DNA of 64,000 nt from Xylanimonas cellulosilytica DSM 15894 (GCF_000024965.1 NC_013530.1:1488001-1552000); one strand, 5' to 3'. Shown: positions 25,394-34,623, counted from the stretch's first letter. Notes: a model not told the origin generated them from the letters alone. Translations and numbers: made by a program.

Positions 25394-25780
25394 ATGCTCA
25401 CGGATCACCCTGCCATCCCGGTCCTCGCGGTCTCCGACCTCGACCGGGCGCGCTCGTTCTACGAGGGGACGCTCGGGCTGCCCGACCCGGTCGCCGCAGC
25501 GGGCGGCGTCGTCTACCGGACCGCGTCCGGGGGGTTCCTCGTGTACCCGTCGTCGTACGCGGGCACGAACCAGGCCACCGCCATCTCGTTCCAGGTCCCG
25601 CTCGACGCCTTCGACGCCGAGATCGACGCCCTGCGGTCTGCCGGAGTCGAGTTCCAGACGTTCGACGTGCCCGAGGGCACGTGGGCGGACGGCGTGCTGA
25701 CCTCGGCGTCGGGTCGCTCGGTGTGGTTCGCCGACCCTGACGGCAACGTCCTCAACGTGGAGGCGGAGCCAGAGGGGTAG
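25394..25780 (+). CDS. VOC/glyoxalase superfamily protein
   Basis: A 128-residue single-domain protein with the beta-alpha-beta-beta-beta pattern of the vicinal oxygen chelate fold: AIPVLAVSDLDRARSFYEGTLGLP at the start and VWFADPDGNVLNVEAEP at the end. Members include dioxygenases, glyoxalases and antibiotic-binding proteins, so the reaction cannot be named. ATG 25394 has GGAGG six bases upstream and was chosen over the longer frame from 25316. It stands alone and ends 16 bp before a convergent exporter gene. Confidence 0.8.
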   Translation: MLTDHPAIPVLAVSDLDRARSFYEGTLGLPDPVAAAGGVVYRTASGGFLVYPSSYAGTNQATAISFQVPLDAFDAEIDALRSAGVEFQTFDVPEGTWADGVLTSASGRSVWFADPDGNVLNVEAEPEG

Positions 25781-25796
25781 GCCTGCGTGGAACGGC

Positions 25797-26906
25797 CTAC
25801 TCCCGGTCCCCGGCGTCGGGAGGCGCTGGGCTCGCCGACGTCGCACCCGCCCCCGGTCCGATCTCTCCGCGGCGTCGGACGTGCCCGAGGATGTCGCGCA
25901 GCACGACGGTCAGGGGGGCGGACAGCGTCGCGCCCAGCAGACCCGCGAACACGGTGCCCACGATCGTCGAGCCCAGGTTCACGATGGGGTGCAGGCGCAG
26001 CCGGTCGGAGGACAGCTTGGTGAGGATCAGCGTCTGCAGGACGTTCTGCATGACGATGACCACCCCGAGGAGGACCAGAGCCTGGACGGGACCGCGCGAG
26101 CCGAGCGCGATGAGCACCGCGAAGGCGCCGGAGAAGATGGCCCCCAGGAACGGGACGTACGAGGTCACGAAGGTGACCAGCGCGATGGAGAACGCGAGCG
26201 GCACGTCCAGCAGGGCGGCCGCGATGGCGATGGCGACGGCGGAGACCAGGTTCGACGACGTCATCGCCCCGAAGTAGCGGCGCAGGGTCGTGGTGGCCCC
26301 CTCCACGACGTCGTGACCAGAGGTGACGCCGATGGCGGTGTGCCGCGTCGCCAGCACCTTGAGCCGGTGCCAGTCGGCCAGGATGTAGTAGAGGAAGAAG
26401 ACGGCGATGAACGTCCCCATGGCGAACGCCGCCGCGCTGGAGAACACGCTGCCGAACAGGCTGGCGGCACCGCCGCTGATCGCCGCGGTCGCGTCGCCGA
26501 GATCGACGACGGACAGGTCCACCGACGTGCCGGCAAACTGCACCTCGAGCGAGGCGAGCTCCGCCAGCCCCCGGGTCAGGCGGTCGACGATCTCCGTGGA
26601 CTGCTCGACGACGCCGACGACGGTCAGCCACACCGCGACGCCGAGGACGACGGCGAGCGCGACGAGGACGGCCGACGCACCCAGGCCGCGCGGCAGACCC
26701 AGCCGCTCGAGCCGGTCCACCACGGGATGCAGCAGGACTCCCAGCACCGCCGCGACCACGAGCGGGATGGCCAGACCGCTGACCAGCGAGACCGCGGAGT
26801 AGATGACGAAGGCGGCGGCCGCGATGCCCACGACGGCCCACCCGACCCGGCCCAGTCGAAGCACACGGTCGCGCAGCGGCGCGGGCTGCTGTCTGTGGTC
26901 GGGCAC
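25797..26906 (-). CDS. AI-2E family transporter (PF01594 type)
   Basis: A 369-residue membrane protein with about eight hydrophobic helices and the family's signature spacing, including FIAVFFLYYILADW and VTFVTSYVPFLGAIFSGAFAVLIAL. The family includes the TqsA quorum-signal exporter and sodium/proton antiporters, so substrate is unclear. GTG 26906 has GAGGAG upstream; an in-frame GTG at 26918 is possible. The C-terminal 35 residues are a Gly/Ala/Pro-rich cytoplasmic tail. It stands alone. Confidence 0.85.
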   Translation of the reverse strand: MPDHRQQPAPLRDRVLRLGRVGWAVVGIAAAAFVIYSAVSLVSGLAIPLVVAAVLGVLLHPVVDRLERLGLPRGLGASAVLVALAVVLGVAVWLTVVGVVEQSTEIVDRLTRGLAELASLEVQFAGTSVDLSVVDLGDATAAISGGAASLFGSVFSSAAAFAMGTFIAVFFLYYILADWHRLKVLATRHTAIGVTSGHDVVEGATTTLRRYFGAMTSSNLVSAVAIAIAAALLDVPLAFSIALVTFVTSYVPFLGAIFSGAFAVLIALGSRGPVQALVLLGVVIVMQNVLQTLILTKLSSDRLRLHPIVNLGSTIVGTVFAGLLGATLSAPLTVVLRDILGHVRRRGEIGPGAGATSASPAPPDAGDRE

Positions 26907-27067
26907 GGTGCTCCTCACGTCGGTTCCCGAGCATCATGCCGCGCCCGCACGGATCGCGCGTCACGCCGCGGCGTGAGTCGCCCCAACTGCCGCGGAGGAG
27001 TGCCCGCGAGGCGGTCACGGTGCGATCCTGGGCTCATGGGCGCGACGACGCAGGTCGGTGCCGACCG

Positions 27068-28615
27068 ATGAGCCGGCGGTGGGCGGCGCTCGCGGGCGTG
27101 GTCGCCGCCGCGGCCGGGCTCGCCGTGGCCGAGCTGGTCGCCGCGTGGGTCGCGCCCGCGTCGAGCCCAGTGCTCGCGGCCGGCGCCGCCGTCGTCGATA
27201 CCGTTCCCGGCTGGCTCAAGGACCTCGCGATCTCCTGGTTCGGCACGGCCGACAAGGCCGTCCTGCTCGGCACGATGGGCGTCGTGCTCGCGGCCGGCGC
27301 GGTGCTCGCGGGCCGGCTCGAGCTGCGGCGGCCGCCGTGGGGCGCGGTGCTGCTGGCCGCTGTCGGCGTCGTCGGGGCGCTGGTCGCCACGAGGCGTCCC
27401 GGCGCGAGCGCGACGTGGGCCCTGCCGAGCCTGGTCGGCGTCGGCCTGGGCGTCGTGCTGCTCCGGGCGTTCATCGGCCGGCTGCGGGTGGGGAGCACCG
27501 CGCCGTCGCACCCCGACGGCGACGGTGCGCTCGACCGGCGGGCGTTCCTCTGGCTCACCGGGGCGACGGCGGCCGGCGCCCTGCTCGCCGTCGTCGCCTC
27601 GCGCGTCGTGGGCGCCGGGGCGCGAGCGGTCCAGGCGGTCCGCGAGACCCTGCGCCTGCCGACGGCGGCGACGGCGGCCCGTGCGGTCCCGGCCGGCGCG
27701 GACCTCGGCGTCGTCGGCCTCGCCACGTACCTCACCCCGAACGAGACCTTCTACCGGATCGACACCGCGCTGCGGGTGCCCACCGTCGACCCCGCCACGT
27801 GGTCGTTGCGCGTCCACGGGCTCGTGGACCGCCCGTTCGAGCTGACGTGGGCCGAGCTGCTCGACCTGCCCCTCGTGGAGCACCACGTGACGCTCGCATG
27901 CGTGTCGAACTGGGTGGGCGGCGACCTCATCGGGAACGCGCTGTGGCTCGGCTACCCCGTGCGCGAGCTGCTCGCACGCGCCGGCCCGCACGCCGGCGCC
28001 GACATGGTGCTGTCCCGCAGCATCGACGGCTTCACCGCCGGGACCCCGCTGGACGTCCTGCTCGAACCCGACCGCGAGTGCCTGCTCGCGATCGGGATGA
28101 ACGGCGAGCCGCTGCCCGTCGAGCACGGCTTTCCCGCTCGCCTGGTCGTGCCCGGGCTGTACGGGTACGTGTCCGCGACGAAGTGGGTCACCGAGCTGAA
28201 GGTGACGCGGTTCGCCGACGACGTCGCGTACTGGACGCCGCGCGGCTGGTCCGAGCGCGGGCCGGTCAAGCTGCAGTCGCGGATCGACGTGCCGCGACAG
28301 GACGAGGCCGTGTCCCCGGGGGCCGACGGCTTCGTGACCGTCGCGGGTGTGGCCTGGGCACAGCACACCGGGGTCAGCGGCGTCGAGGTCCAGGTCGACG
28401 ACGGGCCGTGGGAGGTCGCGACGCTCGCCGACACCGTCGGGCCGGACACGTGGCGGCAGTGGCGTTTCGCCTGGGACGCCGCGGCGGCGGGCCGCGGCCA
28501 GCACACGCTCCGCGTACGTGCGACCGACGCGGACGGTGCGGTGCAGACCGCCGACGAGGCGCCGCCCGCTCCCGACGGCGCCACCGGCCGGCACACGATC
28601 TCGGTGGCGGTGTGA
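27068..28615 (+). CDS. Membrane-bound molybdopterin oxidoreductase, sulfite oxidase family
   Basis: This 515-residue protein has four or five N-terminal membrane helices (about 1-145), a twin-arginine-like DRRAFLWLTGATAAGALLA segment (about 155-175), a molybdopterin domain with the Mo-binding cysteine in HHVTLACVSNWVGGDLIG, and a C-terminal dimerisation domain. Related actinobacterial proteins probably act outside the membrane on sulfite or similar substrates. ATG 27068 begins right before the first helix; the frame is open upstream. Its stop overlaps the next start (TGATG). Confidence 0.88.
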   Translation: MSRRWAALAGVVAAAAGLAVAELVAAWVAPASSPVLAAGAAVVDTVPGWLKDLAISWFGTADKAVLLGTMGVVLAAGAVLAGRLELRRPPWGAVLLAAVGVVGALVATRRPGASATWALPSLVGVGLGVVLLRAFIGRLRVGSTAPSHPDGDGALDRRAFLWLTGATAAGALLAVVASRVVGAGARAVQAVRETLRLPTAATAARAVPAGADLGVVGLATYLTPNETFYRIDTALRVPTVDPATWSLRVHGLVDRPFELTWAELLDLPLVEHHVTLACVSNWVGGDLIGNALWLGYPVRELLARAGPHAGADMVLSRSIDGFTAGTPLDVLLEPDRECLLAIGMNGEPLPVEHGFPARLVVPGLYGYVSATKWVTELKVTRFADDVAYWTPRGWSERGPVKLQSRIDVPRQDEAVSPGADGFVTVAGVAWAQHTGVSGVEVQVDDGPWEVATLADTVGPDTWRQWRFAWDAAAAGRGQHTLRVRATDADGAVQTADEAPPAPDGATGRHTISVAV

Positions 28616-29589
28616 TGCCCAGCGAGAGCGCGGGCCTTCTGCTCTACCGCCGGAATGCCGGGGGCGACGTCGAGGTGCTGCTCGGTCACATGGGTGGCCC
28701 GTTCTGGTCCCGCAAGCACGAGGGCGCCTGGACCCTCCCGAAGGGCGAGCTGGAGCCGGGGGAGTCCGCGCACGCCGCGGCGCTGCGCGAGGGGACGGAG
28801 GAGCTCGGGGTCCCCGTGCCCGGACCCGTCCAGGCCGGCGCCGCAGACGTCGACCTGGGCGAGATCCGCCAGCGCGCCGGCAAGCGCGTCCGGGCATGGG
28901 CCCGACAGATAGCGCCCGACGCCCTCGACCTGCCGACGTTGCGGAGCAACACCGTCACGATCGAGTGGCCGCCACGCACCGGCCGCCGTCTGGAGGTGCC
29001 GGAGCTCGACAGGTACGCGTGGTTCTCGCTCGCCGCCGCCCGGGAAGTCGTCGTCCAGGCGCAGTCCGAGCTGATCGACCGCCTGGAGGAGCACCTCCGG
29101 GCGGTCCCGTCGTCGTCGTGCGACGGTGAACCCGTGGGACGAACGATCTACGACGCCATGGGCGGCATGCCCGCCGTCGCCGCACTCGCCCGTGCGTGGC
29201 ACGCGCGCGTCCTGGACGATCCGGTCGTGGCGCACGCGTTCGAGCGCCGGATGCACCCGCAGCACGACGAGCGGCTGGCCGCCTACTGGGCGGAGCAGCT
29301 CGGCGGCCCGGCGACGTTCACCGCCTCGATGGCGAGCCACGCGTCGGTCGTGGCGGTGCATTCCGGCAACGGTCCGCACGAGGAGATGGACGCACGGGCC
29401 GTCGCCTGCTTCGAGCTCGCCCTCGACGACGCGGCGATCCCCGACGACGACCGGCTCCGCAACACCCTCACGCTGTGGTTCGCGTGGGCGATGCAGGTGC
29501 TCAACCACGAGCACGAGACCCCCGAGGAGGTGCCGGTGGATCTGCCGATGCCCACATGGACGTGGGACGGGCCGGCGCGGTCCGGCTGA
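28615..29589 (+). CDS. NUDIX hydrolase fused to a truncated haemoglobin
   Basis: One frame of 324 residues joins two families. Residues 1-165 form a NUDIX domain with a complete box (GELEPGESAHAAALREGTEELGV, residues 44-66), metal-binding REGTEE included. From residue 175 it continues as a truncated globin: IYDAMGGMPAVAALARAWH, FERRMHPQHDERLAAYW, then HSGNGPHEEMDARAVACFE with candidate haem-ligand histidines, and FAWAM near the end. These usually occur as separate genes. A GTG at 29134 could start the globin alone, but no stop ends the NUDIX part. A base error that hides a stop is the main alternative. ATG 28615 overlaps the upstream stop. Confidence 0.82.
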   Translation: MPSESAGLLLYRRNAGGDVEVLLGHMGGPFWSRKHEGAWTLPKGELEPGESAHAAALREGTEELGVPVPGPVQAGAADVDLGEIRQRAGKRVRAWARQIAPDALDLPTLRSNTVTIEWPPRTGRRLEVPELDRYAWFSLAAAREVVVQAQSELIDRLEEHLRAVPSSSCDGEPVGRTIYDAMGGMPAVAALARAWHARVLDDPVVAHAFERRMHPQHDERLAAYWAEQLGGPATFTASMASHASVVAVHSGNGPHEEMDARAVACFELALDDAAIPDDDRLRNTLTLWFAWAMQVLNHEHETPEEVPVDLPMPTWTWDGPARSG

Positions 29590-29616
29590 CCCGTCCCACG
29601 GTCGAGGTGGGGCGGG
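29590..29616. terminator. Hairpin between convergent genes
   Basis: CCCGTCCCAC (29590-29599) pairs with GTGGGGCGGG (29607-29616) with one G-T pair and a 7-base loop, followed by TTCT, between convergent stops at 29589 and 29620. Confidence 0.5.
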
Positions 29617-29619
29617 TTC

Positions 29620-29928
29620 TCAGCGGGTCGCGAACGTCAGGCAGTCTGCGTGGGCCGCGTCGTCCGGCCCGGCACCGACACGGATGGCCGGAGCCGCGCA
29701 CTCGAGCTCGGAGTTGTGCGTGCAGTCCGTGCGCTGACAGGCGCCGACGTGGGCGATCACCTTGTCCAGCCCGCCCTTGGTGCTCAGCGGGACGAACGTG
29801 GCGCAGGACGCGTCACCGGTGTGGCCCGCGATCGTGACCGCTCCGGCGTGGCAGTCGTGGTCGTGGTTGTAGCCGCAGCCCTCGACGGTGCACTCGGTGA
29901 CCTCGGGCAGCTCCTGAAGCATGGACAT
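29620..29928 (-). CDS. DUF1540 cysteine-rich putative metal-binding protein
   Basis: This 102-residue protein contains two copies of the DUF1540 pattern: CTVEGCGYNHDHDCHAGAVTI and CQRTDCTHNSELECAAPAIRV, each with three conserved cysteines in the same spacing and a following C (CATF, CLTF). Such modules are thought to bind a metal ion. No signal peptide is present. ATG 29928 follows GAGGAG at seven bases; the longer upstream frame has no support. It stands alone. Confidence 0.85.
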   Translation of the reverse strand: MSMLQELPEVTECTVEGCGYNHDHDCHAGAVTIAGHTGDASCATFVPLSTKGGLDKVIAHVGACQRTDCTHNSELECAAPAIRVGAGPDDAAHADCLTFATR

Positions 29929-30095
29929 GCGCGACTCCTCGGCTCGGTCCGTCCACCGAGTGCGCCGGCATGGGCCGGGCGGTGCCGGACGTCTTCGAGA
30001 ATAGCCCCTAAAGGTGTTCGGGGCGCAATGGAAAATGTCGCTGAATGCTCGATTCGAAATACGAAAGAATGGCGTTGCGAAAATGAGCGCCGCGG

Positions 30096-30530
30096 TCAGT
30101 GCCCGGTAGGTGTCAGCACCATCCACGTGTCCGGGCCGTCGACGGGCCGCCAGCCGAGGCTCTCGTACAGGTCGTGGCCCTCGCCGGACGCGACGAGCAC
30201 CACACGCCTCAGTCGCAGCGGTTCCAGGTCGGCCACGATCCCGGTGACCAGGAGTCGCGCCAGCCCGCGCCGTCGGTGCGCGGGGTCGACGACGACGTCG
30301 GCGAGCCAGGCGAAGGTCACGGCGTCGGTCACGACGCGCGCGTAGCCGACCTGCTCGCCCGACGCCCGCTCGTAGACGCCGTAGTTGCGGGATCCCGCGA
30401 TCGCGGCGTCCTGGAACTCGCGCGTGCGCCCCTTCGCCCAGTAGGCGTGGCCGGCGAGCAGATCGTGCACGCGCGCAGCGTCGATGCGAGCGGGGTCAGC
30501 GGAGAACTCGTAGTCGAGGGGCACCGTCAC
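30096..30530 (-). CDS. GNAT family N-acetyltransferase
   Basis: A 144-residue acetyltransferase with the acetyl-CoA loop VVVDPAHRRRGLARLLVTG (motif A, R/Q-x-x-G-x-G/A type) and the C-terminal LYESLGWRPVDGPDTWM typical of small-molecule GNATs. GTG 30530 gives the usual length; the upstream frame continues but has no family similarity. The acceptor is unknown. It lies 53 bp after the siderophore-interacting reductase gene on the same strand and might be read through from its promoter. Confidence 0.85.
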   Translation of the reverse strand: MTVPLDYEFSADPARIDAARVHDLLAGHAYWAKGRTREFQDAAIAGSRNYGVYERASGEQVGYARVVTDAVTFAWLADVVVDPAHRRRGLARLLVTGIVADLEPLRLRRVVLVASGEGHDLYESLGWRPVDGPDTWMVLTPTGH

Positions 30531-30583
30531 GCGGGAAGTACACCACGCTCTTCCCGGGTGAGTGCCGCCTTTTCGCGGGCGCC

Positions 30584-31396
30584 TCAGCCCTGGGCGCCCG
30601 GGCCGTGCGGGGCGTGGTAGCCGCTGTCGCCGCGCCGCCAGTAGCCCTTGACGACCACCAGGTCGGGATCGAGGCCCCAGCGGTCGCACAGCAGTGCGCG
30701 GCCCGCCTTGACGATCGACTGCTCCGCGGCGACGAAGCCGAAGACGTCACCCTCCGGCCGTGCGTCGGCGGTGATCGCGTCGAGCCGTGCGGCCAGGGCG
30801 ACACCCGCGGGCGCTCCGCCGCGGTGGACGTACTCGACGGCCACGGGCGCGTCGAACGGGATCTCGTGCTCGGCGTCGGCCACCTCGACCAGGATGGTCG
30901 CCGGGGTGCCTTCCGCGATCAGCGCGGCGTAGCGGCGGATCTGGGGGACCGCGGTCTCGTCGCCGGCGAGCAGCCATCCGTGCGGGGTTCCCTCGATCCG
31001 CATCGACCCGCGCGGGCCGCCGATGCCGGCAGGCGTGCCCAGCGGGGCGGTCGCCGCCCACACGCCGGCCACGCCCTCGTCGCCGTGCAGGGCGAACTCG
31101 AGGTCGAGCCATCCGATGCCCTCGCCGTCGGTACCCCAGGCCAGGGGCGTGAACTCGCGGCTCGGGGCGGCCCGGAGCTCCTCGATCGTGGCCGGTTCGC
31201 CGTCGGGCAGGAAGATGCGGACGTGGTCGTCGTGGCCCGTGGAGCCGAAGCCCACCAGGTCCGGGCCCGTGAGCCGCACCCGGACGTAGCCGGGGGTGAT
31301 CCACTCGCGCGCCGTGAGCGTGCAGCCGCGGAACCTCAGCTCGAGCCGTTCGCGCTGGAGGGTGAAGGCTGCTGGAACGATGGTCTGACTGGTCAT
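30584..31396 (-). CDS. Siderophore-interacting protein (FAD-dependent ferric reductase)
   Basis: A 270-residue ViuB/SIP-family flavoprotein: N-terminal FAD-binding barrel (residues about 20-130 with YVRVRLTGPDL) and C-terminal NAD(P)H-type domain with GWLLAGDETAVPQIRRYAAL and FGFVAAEQSIVKAGRALL, ending in KGYWRRGDSGYH. The family reduces ferric siderophores in the cytoplasm to free Fe(II). Its start codon sits inside an iron box, and the binding-protein gene of the importer is divergent, so import and release are co-regulated by iron. Confidence 0.92.
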   Translation of the reverse strand: MTSQTIVPAAFTLQRERLELRFRGCTLTAREWITPGYVRVRLTGPDLVGFGSTGHDDHVRIFLPDGEPATIEELRAAPSREFTPLAWGTDGEGIGWLDLEFALHGDEGVAGVWAATAPLGTPAGIGGPRGSMRIEGTPHGWLLAGDETAVPQIRRYAALIAEGTPATILVEVADAEHEIPFDAPVAVEYVHRGGAPAGVALAARLDAITADARPEGDVFGFVAAEQSIVKAGRALLCDRWGLDPDLVVVKGYWRRGDSGYHAPHGPGAQG

Positions 31397-31414
31397 GAGG
31401 TTAGGCTAACCTAC
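31396..31414. promoter_or_regulatory. Iron box (IdeR/DtxR/DmdR operator)
   Basis: The 19 bp TGAGGTTAGGCTAACCTAC match the actinobacterial iron-box consensus TTAGGTTAGGCTAACCTAA at 17 positions. The box lies between the divergent reductase and siderophore-binding-protein genes and overlaps the reductase start codon. With iron, the dimeric repressor should shut off both sides. Confidence 0.88.
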
Positions 31415-31516
31415 GTACCGTTCCGGCTGGTTAGGGCATCCTCACTTACCCGCCGGAGCTGCCACATCCGCTACGTCCCTGCGTCCGCGCGGGGAGGACC
31501 AGGAGCTTCGTACCCC

Positions 31517-32539
31517 ATGTCTAGAACCCGACCGATCGCGCGCGCCTCGATGCTCGCGGTGCTCGCCCTCACGCTCGCCGCCTGCGCGCCGTCCTCCGCC
31601 GGAACGGCCGACGACTCCGCAGAGACGACGCCCGCGACGGCGTCGTACACGTGGGACCGCAACACCGCCACCGAGGAGGGAGCCGACCCGGTGTACGAGG
31701 AGACCACGGTCGAGGTCCCGGTCGACCCCCAGCGGATCGTCGTCTTCGACATGGCAGCACTCGACACGATCGGCGCGCTCGGCGGCGAGATCGCCGGTGC
31801 GCCGCTCGACTCGGTGCCCGACTACCTCGAGGAGTACCTGGCGGACGACGCGTTCAACGCGGGCACGCTGTTCGAGGCCGACCTCATCGCGATCGAGGCC
31901 CAGCAGCCCGACCTCATCGTGGTCGGCGGCCGTTCGTCGGGCCTGTGGGCGGACCTCAACGAGATCGCACCGACCATCGACCTGAGCCTGCGCGGCTCGT
32001 ACCTGGACACGCTTGAGCAGAACACGACCTTCCTCGGGAAGGTGCTCGGTGCCGAGGCAGAGGCGGAGTCGGTGCTCGCCGAGCTGGAGGCCGGCATCGC
32101 CGAGGCCAAGGCGGCCGTGACGGAGGCCAGCGGCACGGGCCTCGGCATCATGGTGTCCGGCGGGCAGCTCAGCGCGCTCTCGCCGAACACGGGCAACGAC
32201 CCGCGCGGCGCTCGCGGCGGTCTGATCTACGACGTCTTCGGCGTCCAGCCGGTCCTCGAGGACATCAAGGCCGCCACGCACGGCGAGCCGATCTCGTTCG
32301 AGTTCCTGCTCGAGCACGACCCCCAGTGGCTCTGGGTCGTGGACCGCGATGCCGCGACCGGCGCCGAGGGGGCCCAGGCCGCCAAGGTCGTTCTCGACAA
32401 CGAGATCGTCAACCGCACGACGGCGGCGACGGAGGACCACGTCCTCTACCTGAACCCGACCGCGTGGTACATCGTGTTCGGCGGCGTCGAGACGACGCGG
32501 ATCATGATCGACGACGTGCTGCAGGTCGCCGCGCGGTGA
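31517..32539 (+). CDS. Siderophore-binding lipoprotein of ABC importer
   Basis: This 340-residue protein has a lipoprotein signal with lipobox LAAC (residues 20-23) and a FepB/YclQ-type periplasmic-binding fold: DPQRIVVFDMAALDTIGALGG, QQPDLIVVGGRSS, NTGNDPRGARGGLIYDVFGVQP. The TYTWDRNTAT-like start and VEVPVDPQRIVV resemble the petrobactin/catecholate binding group. It hands the ferric siderophore to the permeases downstream. AGGAG lies upstream of ATG 31517. It is iron-regulated through the box at 31396. Confidence 0.9.
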   Translation: MSRTRPIARASMLAVLALTLAACAPSSAGTADDSAETTPATASYTWDRNTATEEGADPVYEETTVEVPVDPQRIVVFDMAALDTIGALGGEIAGAPLDSVPDYLEEYLADDAFNAGTLFEADLIAIEAQQPDLIVVGGRSSGLWADLNEIAPTIDLSLRGSYLDTLEQNTTFLGKVLGAEAEAESVLAELEAGIAEAKAAVTEASGTGLGIMVSGGQLSALSPNTGNDPRGARGGLIYDVFGVQPVLEDIKAATHGEPISFEFLLEHDPQWLWVVDRDAATGAEGAQAAKVVLDNEIVNRTTAATEDHVLYLNPTAWYIVFGGVETTRIMIDDVLQVAAR

Positions 32540-32558
32540 TCCGGTCCAGCTCGGCCCC

Positions 32559-33593
32559 GTGCCCACGACCGTGTCCGTGACCGGCACCGTGACCGCGACG
32601 AGTACCCCCACCCCCGTGCGCCCGCGGCGTACCGGGGTGGGGGTGCTCGTCGGTGCCGCCCTCGTGGTCGTGTCGGTCACGAGCCTGTTCATCGGCGTCT
32701 CCGACGTCTCGCCCGTCGCGCTGCTGACCGGCGGCTCCGACGAGAGCGCCGCCTTCGTCCTGGTGGTCAGCCGGATCCCGCGCACGCTCGCGCTGCTGCT
32801 CGCCGGGGCGTCCCTGGCGATCTCCGGGCTCATCATGCAGATGCTGGTGCGCAACCGCTTCGTCGAGCCCGGCACCACCGGGGTCACCGAGTTCGCGACC
32901 CTGGGCATGCTCACCACGTTGGTGTGGTGGCCCGGGATGGCCCTCGTCGGCAAGATGGGCGTCGCCGCTGCGTTCGGCCTGGTCGGCACGTGGGTCTTCC
33001 TGCGGATCATCCGCGCGGTGCCCGTCCGGCAGCTCGTGCTGGTGCCGCTCGTCGGCATCATGCTCGGCGGCATCGTCGCGGCCGTCACCACGTTCATCGC
33101 CTACCGGCTCGACCTGCTGCAGTCCCTGGGCCAGTGGGCGCAGGGCAGCTTCTCCGGCGTGATGAGCGGTCGCTACGAGTTCCTGTGGATCGCCGGGCTC
33201 ATGGGCGTGATCGGCTGGATCGCCGCCGACCGCTTCTCCGTGATCGGCCTCGGCGAGGAGTTCGCCACCAACCTCGGCCTGAACTACCGCCGCGTCGTCG
33301 CCGTCGGCATGGTCATCATCGCCGTCTCGACGGCGGCGGTGCTCGTCACGGCGGGCATGATCCCGTTCCTCGGGCTCGTGGTCCCGAACGTGGTGAGCCT
33401 GATCATCGGCGACAACGTGCGCCGGTCGATCCTGTGGGTCGCCGGTCTCGGCGCGCTGTTCGTCGTGGCCTGCGACATCCTCGCGCGCGTGCTGCGCTAC
33501 CCGTACGAGATCCCGCTGTCGGTGATCGTCGGCGTCATCGGGGCCGCGCTGTTCCTCTGGCTGCTGCTCCGGAGGAGGAGCCGTGCTCACTGA
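32559..33593 (+). CDS. Iron-siderophore ABC permease 1 (FecCD family)
   Basis: A 344-residue FecCD/BtuC-type permease with about nine or ten helices and family motifs RIPRTLALLLAGASLAISGLIMQ, RNRFVEPGTTG and GMIPFLGLVVPNVV. With the second permease it forms the translocation pore. Its GTG start is 19 bp after the binding-protein stop; its end overlaps the next gene by 11 bp. Confidence 0.92.
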   Translation: MPTTVSVTGTVTATSTPTPVRPRRTGVGVLVGAALVVVSVTSLFIGVSDVSPVALLTGGSDESAAFVLVVSRIPRTLALLLAGASLAISGLIMQMLVRNRFVEPGTTGVTEFATLGMLTTLVWWPGMALVGKMGVAAAFGLVGTWVFLRIIRAVPVRQLVLVPLVGIMLGGIVAAVTTFIAYRLDLLQSLGQWAQGSFSGVMSGRYEFLWIAGLMGVIGWIAADRFSVIGLGEEFATNLGLNYRRVVAVGMVIIAVSTAAVLVTAGMIPFLGLVVPNVVSLIIGDNVRRSILWVAGLGALFVVACDILARVLRYPYEIPLSVIVGVIGAALFLWLLLRRRSRAH

Positions 33594-34623
33594 ACCGCAG
33601 ACCACGTCCAGCACCGCGACGGTCGTCGTCACGCCGCCGGCCCCGACGTGGACAGGCCGTCTCACCGCGCTCTGGGGCCGGTATGGCGTCCGCACCGCAC
33701 TGCTCGGCGGCGTCGTGCTCGCCCTCGCGGCGGTCTATCTCTTCACCGACGTCCCCGGCTCGCTCGCGTTCGCCCTGAAGATCCGCGGGCTGACCGTCGC
33801 GGCGATGCTCGTCGTCGCGACCGCCGTGGGAGTCTCGACGGTCGTCTTCCACACGATCACGCAGAACCGCATCCTCACCCCGTCGATCATGGGCTTCGAC
33901 GCGTTCTACATGCTGGTCTCGACCCTCATCGTCTTCTTCGTCGGCGCCACGACCTTCCTGCGGCTGGACCCGTTCGTGCTGTGGACAGTCCAGGTGGTCG
34001 TGATGGTCGTGTTCAGCGTGGTGCTGTTCACCTGGCTGTTCGGTGGCAAGCGTCGCTCGCTGCACCTCATGCTGCTCGTCGGCATCGTGCTGGGCACCCT
34101 GTTCCGCAGCTTCACCGAGTGGATGCAGCGGATGCTCGACCCCGTCGCCTTCCAGGTGCTCAGCGACGCGGGCTTCGCCTCGCTCACGCGCCCGGACAAG
34201 ACGCTGCTCGTCCTGACGGCGGTCCTGGTCGCCGGCGGCTGCGTCGCGCTGGTCCCGCTGCTGCCCACCCTCGACGTGCTCACCCTCGGCGAGCCCGCCG
34301 CGATCGGGCTCGGCGTGGATCACCGCCGCACCGTGATGATCCTGTTCACGATCGTGTCGGTGATGGTGGCGGCGTCGACCGCGCTGGTCGGCCCGATCCT
34401 GTTCTTCGGGCTGATCGTCGCGAACCTCGCCTACTCGTACGCGGGGTCGTTCCGTCATGCGCGGACGGTGCCCACCGCCGTCCTGCTCGGTGTGCTGTGC
34501 CTGCTCGGCGGCCAGCTCGTGCTCGAGCGGGTGTTCGCCCTCACGGCGACGCTCTCCACGATCATCGAGTTCGCCGGCGGGCTGTTCTTCCTCTACCTCG
34601 TGCTCAGAAAGGGGGCGCGATGA
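33583..34623 (+). CDS. Iron-siderophore ABC permease 2 (FecCD family)
   Basis: A 346-residue permease of the same family but more diverged, as in the FatC/YclO type: TQNRILTPSIMGFDAFYML, LVGPILFFGLIVANLAY and a C-terminal helix pair. It starts at GTG 33583 inside the previous gene and overlaps the ATPase start by 4 bp, so the importer subunits are translationally coupled. Confidence 0.92.
   Translation: MLTEPQTTSSTATVVVTPPAPTWTGRLTALWGRYGVRTALLGGVVLALAAVYLFTDVPGSLAFALKIRGLTVAAMLVVATAVGVSTVVFHTITQNRILTPSIMGFDAFYMLVSTLIVFFVGATTFLRLDPFVLWTVQVVVMVVFSVVLFTWLFGGKRRSLHLMLLVGIVLGTLFRSFTEWMQRMLDPVAFQVLSDAGFASLTRPDKTLLVLTAVLVAGGCVALVPLLPTLDVLTLGEPAAIGLGVDHRRTVMILFTIVSVMVAASTALVGPILFFGLIVANLAYSYAGSFRHARTVPTAVLLGVLCLLGGQLVLERVFALTATLSTIIEFAGGLFFLYLVLRKGAR

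Noticed and set aside
25881-27071. Long forward open frame opposite the AI-2E exporter
   Set aside because: Shadow of the real membrane protein gene; translation is low-complexity Arg/Asp/Gly without domains.
31425-31450. Possible second iron box (GGTTAGGGCATCCT)
   Set aside because: Only half of the palindrome fits the consensus; one strong box is enough to explain regulation.
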